Source: Homoserinibacter gongjuensis (GTDB lineage Bacteria > Actinomycetota > Actinomycetes > Actinomycetales > Microbacteriaceae). Taken from it: a stretch of 64,000 nucleotides of DNA. Both the position numbers and the translations under genes were made by a program. This document shows positions 39,068 to 47,501 of this stretch, piece by piece; position 1 is the first letter of the stretch; every line of letters begins with the position of its first letter. The notes below the pieces were generated by a model, which was given only the letters and a program-made list of their open reading frames with translations, was not told where the DNA came from and did no database searches. The DNA is taken from the NCBI RefSeq assembly GCF_030161875.1, contig NZ_BSVA01000001.1, forward strand, positions 1,488,001-1,552,000, in the 5' to 3' direction.

Positions 39068-40746
39068 TCGAGGTGCACGAGCTGCGCGGCGTCGGCATCG
39101 GCACGGGTGTCGTCGTGGGTCCCGTGCTGCACGTCGCCCGGCAGACGGCTGCCGCGCCCAGCGATGTCGCGAGCACGATCGGCGCGGATGCCGAGCTCGG
39201 GCGCGCCCGTGAGGCTCTCGCCTCGGTGTCGGAGCAGTTGCGCGAACGGGCGGCGCAGGCGGATGAGGCCACGCGCGACGTGCTCGAGGCGCAGGCGCTC
39301 ATGACCGACGACCCCGCCCTGCTCGACAGCGTCACCGCGAAGCTCGAGGGCGGCATCACCGCCGAGAAGGCCGTCACCGACGCCTTCGCCGAGTTCGCCG
39401 CGATGCTCGCCGAGGCGGGGAGTACTTCGCCGAACGCGCCGCCGACCTGCACGATCTGGCCGACCGTACCGTCGCCGTGCTCCAGGGGCGGTCGACGGAA
39501 CTCGTCGTCGACCCCGGTCATCCCTACGTGCTCGTGGCGCGCGATCTCGCGCCCGCCGACACCGCCGTGCTCGATCTCGAGCGGGTGCTCGCCTTCGTCA
39601 CGAGCGAGGGCGGCCCCACCTCGCACACGGCGATCCTCGCCCGCCAGCGCGGCATCGTGGCGATCGTCGGGGCGGCGGGCGTGGAGTCGTTGCCCGACGG
39701 CACCCAGGTGGTGGTCGACGCGGAACGGGGTCGCGTGTACGCCGATCCGGATGCCGCCGAGCTCGCCGACGCCGAGGCGCGGATCGCCGCACGCGTCGCC
39801 GCAGCCGATGCGCCGGCCGGCCCCGGAGCGCTCGCCGACGGAACCTCCATCAAGTTGCTCGCGAACCTCGGCAAGCCGGGGAGGCGGCGGAGGCCGTCGA
39901 ACTCGGCGCCGAGGGTGTCGGTCTGTTCCGCACCGAGTTCCTCTTCCTCGACGACGACGCCACGGCTCCCACCGTGGAGAGCCAGCAGGAGAGCTACCGC
40001 GAGGTGCTCGCCGCGTTCCCGGGCAAGCGCGTCGTCGTGCGGCTGCTGGATGCGGGAGCCGACAAGCCGCTCGCCTTCCTCTCGCTGGGCGAAGAGGAGA
40101 ACCCCGCTCTCGGTCGACGCGGGCTGCGCGCCCTGCGGGCGTCCGAGTCCGTGCTGCGCGACCAGCTCACCGCTCTCGCACGGGCCCAGGCCGACACCGA
40201 CGCCGAGCTGTGGGTCATGGCACCCATGGTCGCCACCGTCGAGGAGACGGCGTTCATCACGCGCGCCATCCACGACGCGGGGATCCGCACGGCGGGCGTC
40301 ATGGTCGAGATCCCCTCCGTCGCGCTCATCGCCGACCGGGTGCTGGCACGCACGGACTTCGCTTCCATCGGCACCAACGACCTCACGCAGTACACGATGG
40401 CCGCGGACCGCCAGCTCGGCTCCGTGGCGGCGCTGCAGGACCCCTGGCATCCGGCGGTGCTGCAGCTCGTCAAGTCGGTCGGTGCCGCGGGTGCCTCCTC
40501 CGGCAAGCCGGTCGGCGTGTGCGGCGAGGCCGCAGCCGACCCCTTCTCGCCGTGGTGTTGGCCGGGCTCGGTGTCACGAGCCTGTCGATGTCGCCCACGG
40601 CGCTCGCAGATGTCCGCGTATCCCTCGCGCGGTACAGCCTCGACGACGCAACCGCGATCGCCGAGGCAGCCCTGGCGGCCGACGAGGCCGCCGATGCCCG
40701 AGAGGCGGCCCGCGCGGCCGCCGACACCATCACCGCCGGGCGCTAG
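39064..40746 (+). CDS. ptsI: PTS enzyme I (three frameshifts in this sequence)
   Basis: Repaired length 561 residues. N-terminal HPr-binding and swivel domain with GGPTSHTAILARQRGI, whose His188 takes phosphate from phosphoenolpyruvate, then the C-terminal TIM barrel with GVGLFRTEFLFLD, DLTQYTMAADR and the GKPVGVCGE catalytic Cys loop. Shifts lie in G runs 39417-39420 and 39878-39881 and in the C run 40540-40543; each is repaired by one base. It is the general energy-coupling enzyme of the PTS, encoded here beside its carrier HPr and a mannitol-type permease. Confidence 0.93.
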   Translation: MIEVHELRGVGIGTGVVVGPVLHVARQTAAAPSDVASTIGADAELGRAREALASVSEQLRERAAQADEATRDVLEAQALMTDDPALLDSVTAKLEGGITAEKAVTDAFAEFAAMLAEAGSTSPNAPPTCTIWPTVPSPCSRGGRRNSSSTPVIPTCSWRAISRPPTPPCSISSGCSPSSRARAAPPRTRRSSPASAASWRSSGRRAWSRCPTAPRWWSTRNGVACTPIRMPPSSPTPRRGSPHASPQPMRRPAPERSPTEPPSSCSRTSASRGGGGGRRTRRRGCRSVPHRVPLPRRRRHGSHRGEPAGELPRGARRVPGQARRRAAAGCGSRQAARLPLAGRRGEPRSRSTRAARPAGVRVRAARPAHRSRTGPGRHRRRAVGHGTHGRHRRGDGVHHARHPRRGDPHGGRHGRDPLRRAHRRPGAGTHGLRFHRHQRPHAVHDGRGPPARLRGGAAGPLASGGAAARQVGRCRGCLLRQAGRRVRRGRSRPLLAVVLAGLGVTSLSMSPTALADVRVSLARYSLDDATAIAEAALAADEAADAREAARAAADTITAGR

Positions 40747-40774
40747 TCCGGCATCCGAGCCAGGAGGCACAACC

Positions 40775-42290
40775 ATGACGACGACGTCACAAGCGACGAC
40801 TTCGCGGGGCGGGGAGCCCGCGTCGCCGTCCAGAGATTCGGCACCTTCCTTTCCGGCATGATCATGCCCAACATCGCGGCGTTCATCGCCTGGGGCATCA
40901 TCACGGCGCTCTTCATCCAGACCGGCTGGGTGCCATTCGCGCCGCTCGGCGGCTTCGAAGACGCCGACGGCGTCTCGTGGCCGGGCCTGGTCGGCCCGAT
41001 GATCACCTACCTGCTGCCGCTGCTCATCGCCTACACGGGTGGCCGGATGGTCTACAACGTGCGAGGCGGTGTCATCGGTGCCGTGGTGACCATGGGTGTC
41101 ATCATCGGCGCTGCCGGCACCGTCATGTTCCTCGGTGCGATGATCTGCGGCCCGCTCGCCGCGTGGATTCTGAAGCAGGTCGACAAGATCTGGGCCGGCC
41201 GGATCCGCCCCGGATTCGAGATGCTGGTCGACAACTTCTCGTCCGGCATCCTGGGCTTCCTGCTCGCGCTGGGTGCGTTCTTCGGTCTCGCACCGGTGAT
41301 CAAGTGGTTCAGCGACGTACTGGGCGGCGCGGTCGGATGGCTTGTCGACACGGGGCTGATCCCGCTGGCGTCGATCATCGTCGAGCCGGCGAAGGTGCTG
41401 TTCCTCAACAACGCGATCAACCACGGCGTCTTCACCCTCTCGGGACGGAGCAGTCGCTCGAGCAGGGCAAGAGCCTGCTGTTCCTGGTGGAGGCCAACCC
41501 CGGACCGGGCGCGGGCCTGCTCATCGCCCTCACGCTGTTCGGCGTGGGTGCTGCGCGCGCCACGGCGCCGGGCGCGTTCATCATCCAGTTCCTCGGCGGC
41601 ATTCACGAGGTGTACTTCCCGTATGTGCTCGCGAAGCCGCTGCTCATCGTCGCGATGATCGGTGGTGGCGCCACGGGCGTGCTCACCAACGTGATCTTCC
41701 GATCGGGGCTCGTCGCCCCGGCCGCCCCGGGCTCGATCTTCGCGGTGCTCGCGCAGACGGAGCGCAACAGCTACATCGGTGTGATCCTGTCGGTCGTGCT
41801 CGCGGGCGCGGTGACCTTCCTCATCGCGATGCCGATCCTGCTGGCGAGCCGCAAGCGAGACCTGCTGGCAGAGTCCGAGGCCGACGCGCGGCTCGCGGCA
41901 TCCGTCGCGCAGACCACCGCGAACAAGGGCAAGCAGAGCTCGGTGCTCTCCGGCCTGGCAGCGAGCGTCGGCTCCGGGGACGTCGCGACGAAGACGATCG
42001 AGAAGGTCGTATTCGCGTGCGACGCCGGCATGGGCTCGAGCGCGATGGGCGCCTCGGTGCTGCGCAACAAGTTCAAGAAGGCGGGGGTCGAGGCGGATGT
42101 CTCCAACGCCGCGATCGCGAACCTGACGGGCGACGAGGATCTCGTCATCACCCAGGCGGAGCTGACCGAGCGCGCGCGGCAGAAGTCGCCCAACGCGGTG
42201 CACGTGTCGGTCGACAACTTCATGAACTCGCCGAAGTACGACGAGGTCGTGGAGCTCGTGAAGAACCAGAAGAACGGGGCCGCCGAATAG
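40775..42290 (+). CDS. mtlA: Mannitol PTS permease EIICB (two frameshifts in this sequence)
   Basis: Repaired length 505 residues, starting at ATG 40775 after AGGAGG (40762-40767). The EIIC domain (about 1-345) has membrane helices and the sugar-channel motif GGIHEVYFPYVL. A linker leads to the EIIB domain with FACDAGMGSSAMGASVLRNK and acceptor Cys416. Shifts lie at 40811-40814 and 41435-41437. It imports and phosphorylates mannitol or a related hexitol. EIIA is on the separate mtlF gene. No mannitol-1-phosphate dehydrogenase gene is present in this operon. Confidence 0.92.
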
Positions 42291-42325
42291 GCCCGTGGGG
42301 TCCGGCGGCGAGAGAGGAGCACACC

Positions 42326-42766
42326 ATGAGCGACGACATCCTGACAGCGGAGCGCGTGGTGCTCGCCGACCGGACCCCGACCCGCGAGGAGGCGATCCGC
42401 GACGTCGGACGCCTCCTCGTGGACGCCGGCGCGGTGCAGCCGGGCTACGTCGACTCGATGCTCGCCCGGGAGGCGACCGTGTCGACCTCGATGGGCAACT
42501 ATCTCGCGATCCCGCACGGCACCAACGAGGGGCGCGAGTTCATCGACCGGACGGCGCTCGCCGTCATCCGCTACCCCTCCGCCATCGACTGGGGCGGAGA
42601 CGAGGTGCGCTTCGTGGTCGGCATCGCGGGCCGAGAGAACGAGCACCTCGAGATCCTCGGCCGGATCGCCGTGCTGTTCTCCGATGACGACGACGTGCAA
42701 GCCTTGCTGGCGGCGCCGGATGCCACGGCCCTGTTCGAGATCATCTCCGCCGTCAACGAGGCCTAG
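42326..42766 (+). CDS. mtlF: Mannitol-type PTS EIIA component
   Basis: 146 residues from ATG 42326 (site AGAGGAG). PTS_EIIA_2 domain with the active His64 in GNYLAIPHGTNEG. It takes phosphate from HPr and passes it to the EIIB domain of MtlA. It is the last gene of the operon; the stop is followed by the repeat region at 42777-42853. Confidence 0.94.
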   Translation: MSDDILTAERVVLADRTPTREEAIRDVGRLLVDAGAVQPGYVDSMLAREATVSTSMGNYLAIPHGTNEGREFIDRTALAVIRYPSAIDWGGDEVRFVVGIAGRENEHLEILGRIAVLFSDDDDVQALLAAPDATALFEIISAVNEA

Positions 42767-42776
42767 GGCGCCAGAC

Positions 42777-42853
42777 CGCGATATCGCGTAAGTGCGATAT
42801 CCGAATCAACGTAATAATGATATCGAAATTAACGTAATACTGATATCGTTGAC
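42777..42853. repeat. Three 23-bp direct repeats (iterons) upstream of the DUF4143-type ATPase gene
   Basis: Units at 42785-42807, 42808-42830 and 42831-42853 repeat at an exact 23-bp period. The last two share 17 of their first 18 bases (AACGTAATANTGATATCG), and the first shares CGTAA and GATATC in register. A palindrome CGCGATATCGCG (42777-42788) precedes them. The array is much richer in A and T than its surroundings and ends two bases before the GTG start of the next gene, so it covers its promoter. It looks like an operator array, probably for autoregulation, though the binder is unknown. Confidence 0.8.
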
Positions 42854-42855
42854 TG

Positions 42856-44109
42856 GTGGCCGAGTATCGAAAACGACTGGCGGATCGGGCGATCGATAGC
42901 GCCCTCGCGACCTTCGGGGCCGTGATCATTGAGGGGCCACGCGCTGTGGGGAAGACCACGACCGCGCTACAGCACGTGGCGAGCGCGGTCAGGCTCGACT
43001 CAGGACCCGAACTTGCAAATCTCGCCGAGGTATCGCCATCTCTCGTGCTTGCCGGCGACGTCCCGCGCCTTGTCGATGAATGGCAGCTCGCACCGAGCAT
43101 ATGGAACGCAGTTCGGCATGCCGTCGACGAGCGGGGGCGGCCCGGGCAGTTCATCATGACCGGATCGGCTGCTCCGACAGACGATGTCACGCGCCACAGC
43201 GGTGCGGGGCGCTTCCGGCGTGTGATCATCCGCCCGATGTCGCTCATGGAGAGCGGAGACTCGACGGGAACTGTCGACTTTGTCGATCTGTTCGCAGACG
43301 GTCCAGTTGCGGGACTCGGCGGCCCGACTGTAGCGGACTATGCGCGGCTGATAGTTCGCGGTGGATGGCCTGCCCTGGTGGCCCAGCGCGGGCGGTCGCC
43401 CGGGGACTACCTCGGCTCGTATCTTGACGACGTGGCGCGGGTCGACATTCCGGCGCTCGGTTCGCGCGTCGACCCGATGCGAATGAAGGCGTTGATTCGC
43501 TCGCTCGCACGCAACTCAGCGACCGAGGCGCCGGCCACGCGCCTCGCCGCCGAGGCGGAGGTCGATGACGGAGGAGTGTCCCCGCAGAGCGTCCGAAAGT
43601 ACCTTGATGCGCTGGCGCGGGTCTACGTGTTGGAAGAACAGCCCGCCTGGCTTCCTCACCTTCGCTCTGCCGTGCGACAGCGAGTGCGCCCGAAGTGGCA
43701 CCTCATCGACCCGTCCCTCGCCGCGGCGGCGCTTGCCGCATCGGAGACGGTGCTGCTTGGTGAACCGAAGACGCTCGGCTTCCTTTTCGAGTCGCTCTCC
43801 ATCCGCGACCTTCGCATCTATGCAGACGTAGTGGGCGGGACGGTGTCGCACTATCGCGATGAGCAAGGGCTCGAGGTTGATGCGGTCGTTGAACTCCCTG
43901 ACGGACGGTGGAGCGCATTCGAGATCAAGCTCGGCGGACAGGCGAGCATCGACGCCGCCGCGACCAACCTGAAGAAGCTCGTCGCCCGCGTGACCGAGTC
44001 GCGCGCCGCCGCATTGGCGCGGCTCGTCGTGCTCACCGCTGGCGCCACGAGTTACGTGCGCGACGACGGGGTGGCAGTGGTGGCGTTGGGGCACCTCGCG
44101 ATTCGCTGA
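42856..44109 (+). CDS. AAA_14/DUF4143 family ATPase with nuclease-like C-terminal motif
   Basis: 417 residues. Walker A is GPRAVGKTTTA (residues 27-37) and the Walker B-like element is VPRLVDEWQ. A winged-helix-like segment follows (VSPQSVRKYLDALARVYVLE). The C-terminal DUF4143 region contains GLEVDAVVELPDGRWSAFEI followed by KLG, that is a D...E-x-K arrangement as in restriction-endonuclease-like folds. The molecular role of this family is not established; members are patchily distributed and often mobile. Codon use is less GC-biased than its neighbours (several ATA, AAT and TTG codons), suggesting transfer. The GTG start follows three 23-bp iterons. It stands alone between the PTS operon and infA. 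Confidence 0.8.
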   Translation: MAEYRKRLADRAIDSALATFGAVIIEGPRAVGKTTTALQHVASAVRLDSGPELANLAEVSPSLVLAGDVPRLVDEWQLAPSIWNAVRHAVDERGRPGQFIMTGSAAPTDDVTRHSGAGRFRRVIIRPMSLMESGDSTGTVDFVDLFADGPVAGLGGPTVADYARLIVRGGWPALVAQRGRSPGDYLGSYLDDVARVDIPALGSRVDPMRMKALIRSLARNSATEAPATRLAAEAEVDDGGVSPQSVRKYLDALARVYVLEEQPAWLPHLRSAVRQRVRPKWHLIDPSLAAAALAASETVLLGEPKTLGFLFESLSIRDLRIYADVVGGTVSHYRDEQGLEVDAVVELPDGRWSAFEIKLGGQASIDAAATNLKKLVARVTESRAAALARLVVLTAGATSYVRDDGVAVVALGHLAIR

Positions 44110-44259
44110 CCCGCGATCGCTGCGGAGATGCACGCTGGCGATTAATCAGCTAGGATCGATCTTTGGTGCCTTGTGCCCACTGGCTTTCGGCCGGTCGGGC
44201 CGTCCGCACCACATCAATCACCCGCATGACCGAGCGTCATTGATAGCGACTACGAGGGT

Positions 44260-44481
44260 ATGGCCAAGAAAGACGGCGTCATCGAGATCGAGGGATCTGT
44301 GATCGAGGCTCTGCCGAACGCGATGTTCCGCGTCGAGCTGAGCAACGGGCACAAGGTTCTCGCCCACATTTCGGGCAAGATGCGACAGCACTACATCCGG
44401 ATCCTCCCCGAGGACCGCGTGATCGTGGAGCTGAGCCCCTACGACCTGACCCGCGGCCGTATCGTCTACCGCTACAAGTAA
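44260..44481 (+). CDS. infA: Translation initiation factor IF-1
   Basis: 73 residues, [20 protein letters not shown] to GRIVYRYK, the near-invariant S1/OB-fold protein that occupies the A site during initiation. The ATG follows a GAGG site. The 150-bp gap upstream contains a TAGGAT -10-like box at 44151-44156 but no clear -35, and nothing else recognised. It restarts the conserved ribosomal gene run interrupted after adk. Confidence 0.98.
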   Translation: MAKKDGVIEIEGSVIEALPNAMFRVELSNGHKVLAHISGKMRQHYIRILPEDRVIVELSPYDLTRGRIVYRYK

Positions 44482-44543
44482 CGCTCGGAAAGTAACGGCC
44501 GACGCCCCGCGGGGTGCCGGTACGAGGACAGCGAGAAGGAAAC

Positions 44544-44660
44544 ATGAAGGTCAACCCGAGCGTCAAGCCCATCTGCGACCACTGCAAGGTCATCCGTCGC
44601 AACGGCCGCGTGATGGTCATCTGCAAGTCGAACCCGCGCCACAAGCAGCGTCAAGGATAA
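44544..44660 (+). CDS. rpmJ: 50S ribosomal protein L36
   Basis: 38 residues: [20 protein letters not shown] and an end in [10 protein letters not shown]. The zinc-binding set Cys11, Cys14, Cys27 and His33 of the C-plus form is present. The site GAGAAGGAAAC precedes the ATG. It is the smallest ribosomal protein, binding near the sarcin-ricin region of 23S rRNA. A classic terminator begins directly after its stop. Confidence 0.97.
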   Translation: MKVNPSVKPICDHCKVIRRNGRVMVICKSNPRHKQRQG

Positions 44661-44686
44661 GAAAAAGGTCCTTTCGGACCTTTTTC
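44661..44686 (+). terminator. Rho-independent terminator after rpmJ
   Basis: GAAAAAGGTCC, loop TTTC, GGACCTTTTTC: an 11-bp perfect stem with A and T tracts, one base after the rpmJ stop. This is the clearest intrinsic terminator in the window and separates infA-rpmJ from rpsM onward. Confidence 0.92.
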
Positions 44687-44693
44687 CTTGACG

Positions 44694-44714
44694 CCGAGGC
44701 CCTCTGGGCCTCGG
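44694..44714. promoter_or_regulatory. Second palindrome between rpmJ and rpsM
   Basis: CCGAGGCCC TCT GGGCCTCGG is a perfect 9-bp stem right after the terminator. It lies between TTGACG (44688-44693) and CATACT (44716-44721), whose 22-bp spacing is too long for a normal promoter. It may be a second termination hairpin or an operator for the rpsM transcript. No other candidate promoter was found in the 44715-44866 gap. Confidence 0.45.
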
Positions 44715-44866
44715 ACATACTGCCAACCGCGGTAGACCACAACTCAATAGACAAGAAGCACCGCCAAGAACCTCCCGCTCCCGGCGAGAGGCGACACCTC
44801 GGGTCGGAGGCCCGGGCACCGGCGGATGCTCCACACCTCCGAACGACTCCTGAAGGAGAAGCCGCC

Positions 44867-45247
44867 ATGGCACGTATCGCCGGCGTCGACATCCCACGCG
44901 ACAAGCGCGTGGAAGTCGCCCTGACGTACATCTACGGCGTGGGACGCACTCGTGCGCTCGCGACCCTCAAGGACACCGGGATCTCCGGCGACGTCCGCGT
45001 GAAGGATCTGACCGACGACCAGCTCGTCGCCCTTCGCGACTACATCGAAGGCAACTACAAGGTGGAGGGTGACCTGCGCCGCGAAGTGCAGGCCGACATC
45101 CGCCGCAAGGTCGAGATCGGCTCGTACGAGGGTCTCCGCCACCGTCGCGGCCTGCCCGTCCGCGGTCAGCGCACCAAGACCAACGCACGCACTCGCAAGG
45201 GCCCGAAGCGCACCGTGGCCGGCAAGAAGAAGGCAGGTAAGAAGTAA
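44867..45247 (+). CDS. rpsM: 30S ribosomal protein S13
   Basis: 126 residues, [20 protein letters not shown] with the helix-two-turns-helix fold and the basic end GKKKAGKK. S13 contacts P-site tRNA and forms inter-subunit bridges. The site GAAGGAGAA precedes it, and its stop overlaps the rpsK ATG by one base. Confidence 0.98.
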   Translation: MARIAGVDIPRDKRVEVALTYIYGVGRTRALATLKDTGISGDVRVKDLTDDQLVALRDYIEGNYKVEGDLRREVQADIRRKVEIGSYEGLRHRRGLPVRGQRTKTNARTRKGPKRTVAGKKKAGKK

Positions 45248-45644
45248 TGGCTGCTCCGAAGGCCGCCGCGCGCAAGCCGCGCCGCAAGGAGAAGAAGAAC
45301 ATCGCGGTGGGCCAGGCCCACATCAAGTCGACGTTCAACAACACGATCGTCTCCATCACCGACCCCGCGGGCGCTGTCATCAGCTGGGCCTCGTCGGGCG
45401 CCGTGGGCTTCAAGGGCTCGCGCAAGTCGACCCCTACGCCGCGCAGCTCGCCGCCGAGTCGGCCGCGCGCCAGGCGCAGGAGCACGGCATGAAGAAGGTC
45501 GACGTCTTCGTCAAGGGACCGGGCTCCGGTCGCGAGACGGCTATCCGTTCGCTCCAGGCCGCGGGCCTCGAGGTCGGCACGATCAACGATGTGACGCCGC
45601 AGGCGCACAATGGCTGCCGGCCCCCGAAGCGTCGCCGGGTCTGA
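45247..45644 (+). CDS. rpsK: 30S ribosomal protein S11 (frameshifted in this sequence)
   Basis: Reads [20 protein letters not shown] through [14 protein letters not shown], then shifts in the C run 45431-45434. One added C gives [20 protein letters not shown] and the normal end [15 protein letters not shown] at 45644, 132 residues in all. S11 lies on the 30S platform and is essential, so the break must be an error or a sequenced mutant. The usual order rpsM-rpsK-rpoA is kept; rpsD is not in between. Confidence 0.95.
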
Positions 45645-45650
45645 TCTCGT

Positions 45651-45693
45651 CATCCGGATGACCGGGAGCCCCTGCGCTCCGGTCGTCCGGATG
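45651..45693 (+). repeat. Long imperfect hairpin between rpsK and rpoA (CATCCGGA family)
   Basis: CATCCGGATGACCGGGAGC (45651-45669) pairs with GCTCCGGTCGTCCGGATG (45676-45693), with one mismatch and one bulge across a 6-base loop. The arm CGTCCGGATG is also part of the hairpin before fusA. It could attenuate or process the transcript ahead of rpoA. Confidence 0.65.
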
Positions 45694-45793
45694 CGTCGCG
45701 TTTTCCCATAACTCAACAAGAACGGCGGCCCAGCCACCCGCCGCATCTGTCGTGGGCGTCATATGGCGGACGCCCTCGCCGAAAGGAAACCAC

Positions 45794-46783
45794 GTGCTCA
45801 TTGCACAGCGTCCCACCCTCTCCGAAGAGGTCATCTCGGAGTTCCGCTCCGCGTTCGTCATCGAGCCCCTCGAGCCCGGCTTCGGCTACACGCTCGGCAA
45901 CTCGCTGCGTCGCACGCTGCTGTCGTCCATCCCGGGCGCTGCGGTCACGAGCATCCGTCTCGACGGCATCCAGCACGAGTTCGACACCATCCCCGGTGTC
46001 AAGGAGGACGTCGTCGAGATCGTCCTCAACATCAAGAACCTGGTCGTCTCGAGCGAGCACGACGAGCCCATCACCGCCTACCTGCGCAAGACCGGCGCGG
46101 GCGAGGTGACCGCCGCCGACATCTCGGCGCCGGCGGGTGTGGAGATCCACAACCCCGAGCTCGTCATCGCGACCCTCAACGACAAGGCGAAGTTCGACCT
46201 CGAGCTCACCATCGAGCGCGGTCGCGGCTACGTCTCGGCCACCCAGAACCGCAGCGAGTTCAGCGAGGCCGGCCAGATCCCGGTCGACTCGATCTACTCG
46301 CCCGTGCTGAAGGTCACCTACCGCGTCGAGGCCACCCGTGCCGGTGAGCGCACCGACTTCGACCGCCTCGTGGTCGACGTCGAGACCAAGCCGGCCATCT
46401 CGCCGCGTGACGCGATCGCATCCGCGGGTCGCACGCTCGTCGAGCTGTTCGGTCTCGCCCGCGAGCTCAACACCGCGGCCGAGGGCATCGAGATCGGGCC
46501 CGCCCCGGTCGACGCCGTGCTCTCGACCGAGCTGTCGATGCCGATCGAGGACCTCGACCTGTCGGTGCGTTCCTACAACTGCCTCAAGCGCGAGGGCATC
46601 AACACCGTCAGCGAGCTCGTCGCCCTCTCGGAGACGCAGCTCATGAACATCCGCAACTTCGGACAGAAGTCGGTGGATGAGGTGAAGGACAAGCTCGTCG
46701 AGCTCGGCCTCTCGCTCAAGGACAGCGTGCCCGGCTTCGACGGTGCGCACTTCTACGGCGGATACGACGACGAGACCGTCTGA
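45794..46783 (+). CDS. rpoA: RNA polymerase alpha subunit
   Basis: 329 residues from GTG 45794 (site GAAAGGAAA), beginning [20 protein letters not shown]. The assembly domain includes [19 protein letters not shown] and the C-terminal DNA-binding domain includes [20 protein letters not shown]. Two copies scaffold beta and beta-prime and contact UP elements and activators. The frame is intact. It is followed by rplQ, as is standard. Confidence 0.98.
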   Translation: MLIAQRPTLSEEVISEFRSAFVIEPLEPGFGYTLGNSLRRTLLSSIPGAAVTSIRLDGIQHEFDTIPGVKEDVVEIVLNIKNLVVSSEHDEPITAYLRKTGAGEVTAADISAPAGVEIHNPELVIATLNDKAKFDLELTIERGRGYVSATQNRSEFSEAGQIPVDSIYSPVLKVTYRVEATRAGERTDFDRLVVDVETKPAISPRDAIASAGRTLVELFGLARELNTAAEGIEIGPAPVDAVLSTELSMPIEDLDLSVRSYNCLKREGINTVSELVALSETQLMNIRNFGQKSVDEVKDKLVELGLSLKDSVPGFDGAHFYGGYDDETV

Positions 46784-46826
46784 ACCCCGCCACTGACCTG
46801 ATTCATTTTCTGGAGAACGACTGATC

Positions 46827-47372
46827 ATGCCCCAGCCCACCAAGGGTCCCCGTCTCGGCGGCGGTCCGGCGCACGAGCGCCTGCTGCTCGCGAACCTCGC
46901 CGCGGCCCTCTTCACCCACAAGAGCATCACGACCACCGAGACGAAGGCCAAGCGCCTGCGTCCCCTGGCTGAGCGCCTCATCACCTTCGCCAAGCGTGGC
47001 GACCTGCACGCGCGTCGTCGCGTGCTGTCGGTCATCCACGACAAGTCGGTCGTGCACGAGCTCTTCACCGAGATCGCGCCGCTCGTCGCCGAGCGTGAGG
47101 GTGGCTACACCCGCATCACGAAGACCGGTTACCGCAAGGGCGACAACGCGCCGATGGCCGTCATCGAGCTCGTGCTCGAGCCGGTCGTGAAGAAGCCTGC
47201 GTCGTCGAAGAAGTCGGCGGCGCGCGTGGAGACCCCGAAGGCTGCTCCGGTCGAGGAGACCGAGACGCCCGCCGAGGAGTCGACGGAGGAGACCGCGGAG
47301 GTCGAGGCTAAGGCCGACGAGACCCCCGCCGAGGAGTCGAGCGACGCCGCCGAGGAGTCCGAGGAGAAGTAA
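46827..47372 (+). CDS. rplQ: 50S ribosomal protein L17 with acidic C-terminal tail
   Basis: 181 residues. The L17 core (1 to about 118) has [20 protein letters not shown] and the [20 protein letters not shown] element. About 60 additional residues are Glu, Ala and Thr rich ([20 protein letters not shown]). L17 is near the tunnel exit. The gene ends the alpha operon and is followed by a strong terminator shared with a convergent gene. Confidence 0.97.
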   Translation: MPQPTKGPRLGGGPAHERLLLANLAAALFTHKSITTTETKAKRLRPLAERLITFAKRGDLHARRRVLSVIHDKSVVHELFTEIAPLVAEREGGYTRITKTGYRKGDNAPMAVIELVLEPVVKKPASSKKSAARVETPKAAPVEETETPAEESTEETAEVEAKADETPAEESSDAAEESEEK

Positions 47373-47393
47373 CTCCCCGCATCCGCTGTGCGC

Positions 47394-47427
47394 CGAGAGG
47401 CCCCGCTCACCCGAGCGGGGCCTCTCG
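47394..47427. terminator. Bidirectional terminator between rplQ and the convergent acyltransferase gene
   Basis: CGAGAGGCCCCGCTC, loop ACCC, GAGCGGGGCCTCTCG: a perfect 15-bp stem 21 bases after the rplQ stop, between converging genes, so it can serve both. Confidence 0.85.
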
Positions 47428-47501
47428 CGTTGGAACCAGCCCCAGCTCCCGCCGGCCCCTCACACTCAAGCGCCACGAAACGCGAGCACGAGCGGGTCCG
47501 A

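Noticed and set aside
36317-44259. Methionine aminopeptidase (map) gene expected after adk
   Set aside because: No map motifs are seen in any frame between adk and infA.
47129-47501. Extension of the acyltransferase-SGNH protein antisense through rplQ
   Set aside because: It would cross a perfect bidirectional terminator; a one-base loss near 47509-47511 explains it better and gives a stop at 47502.
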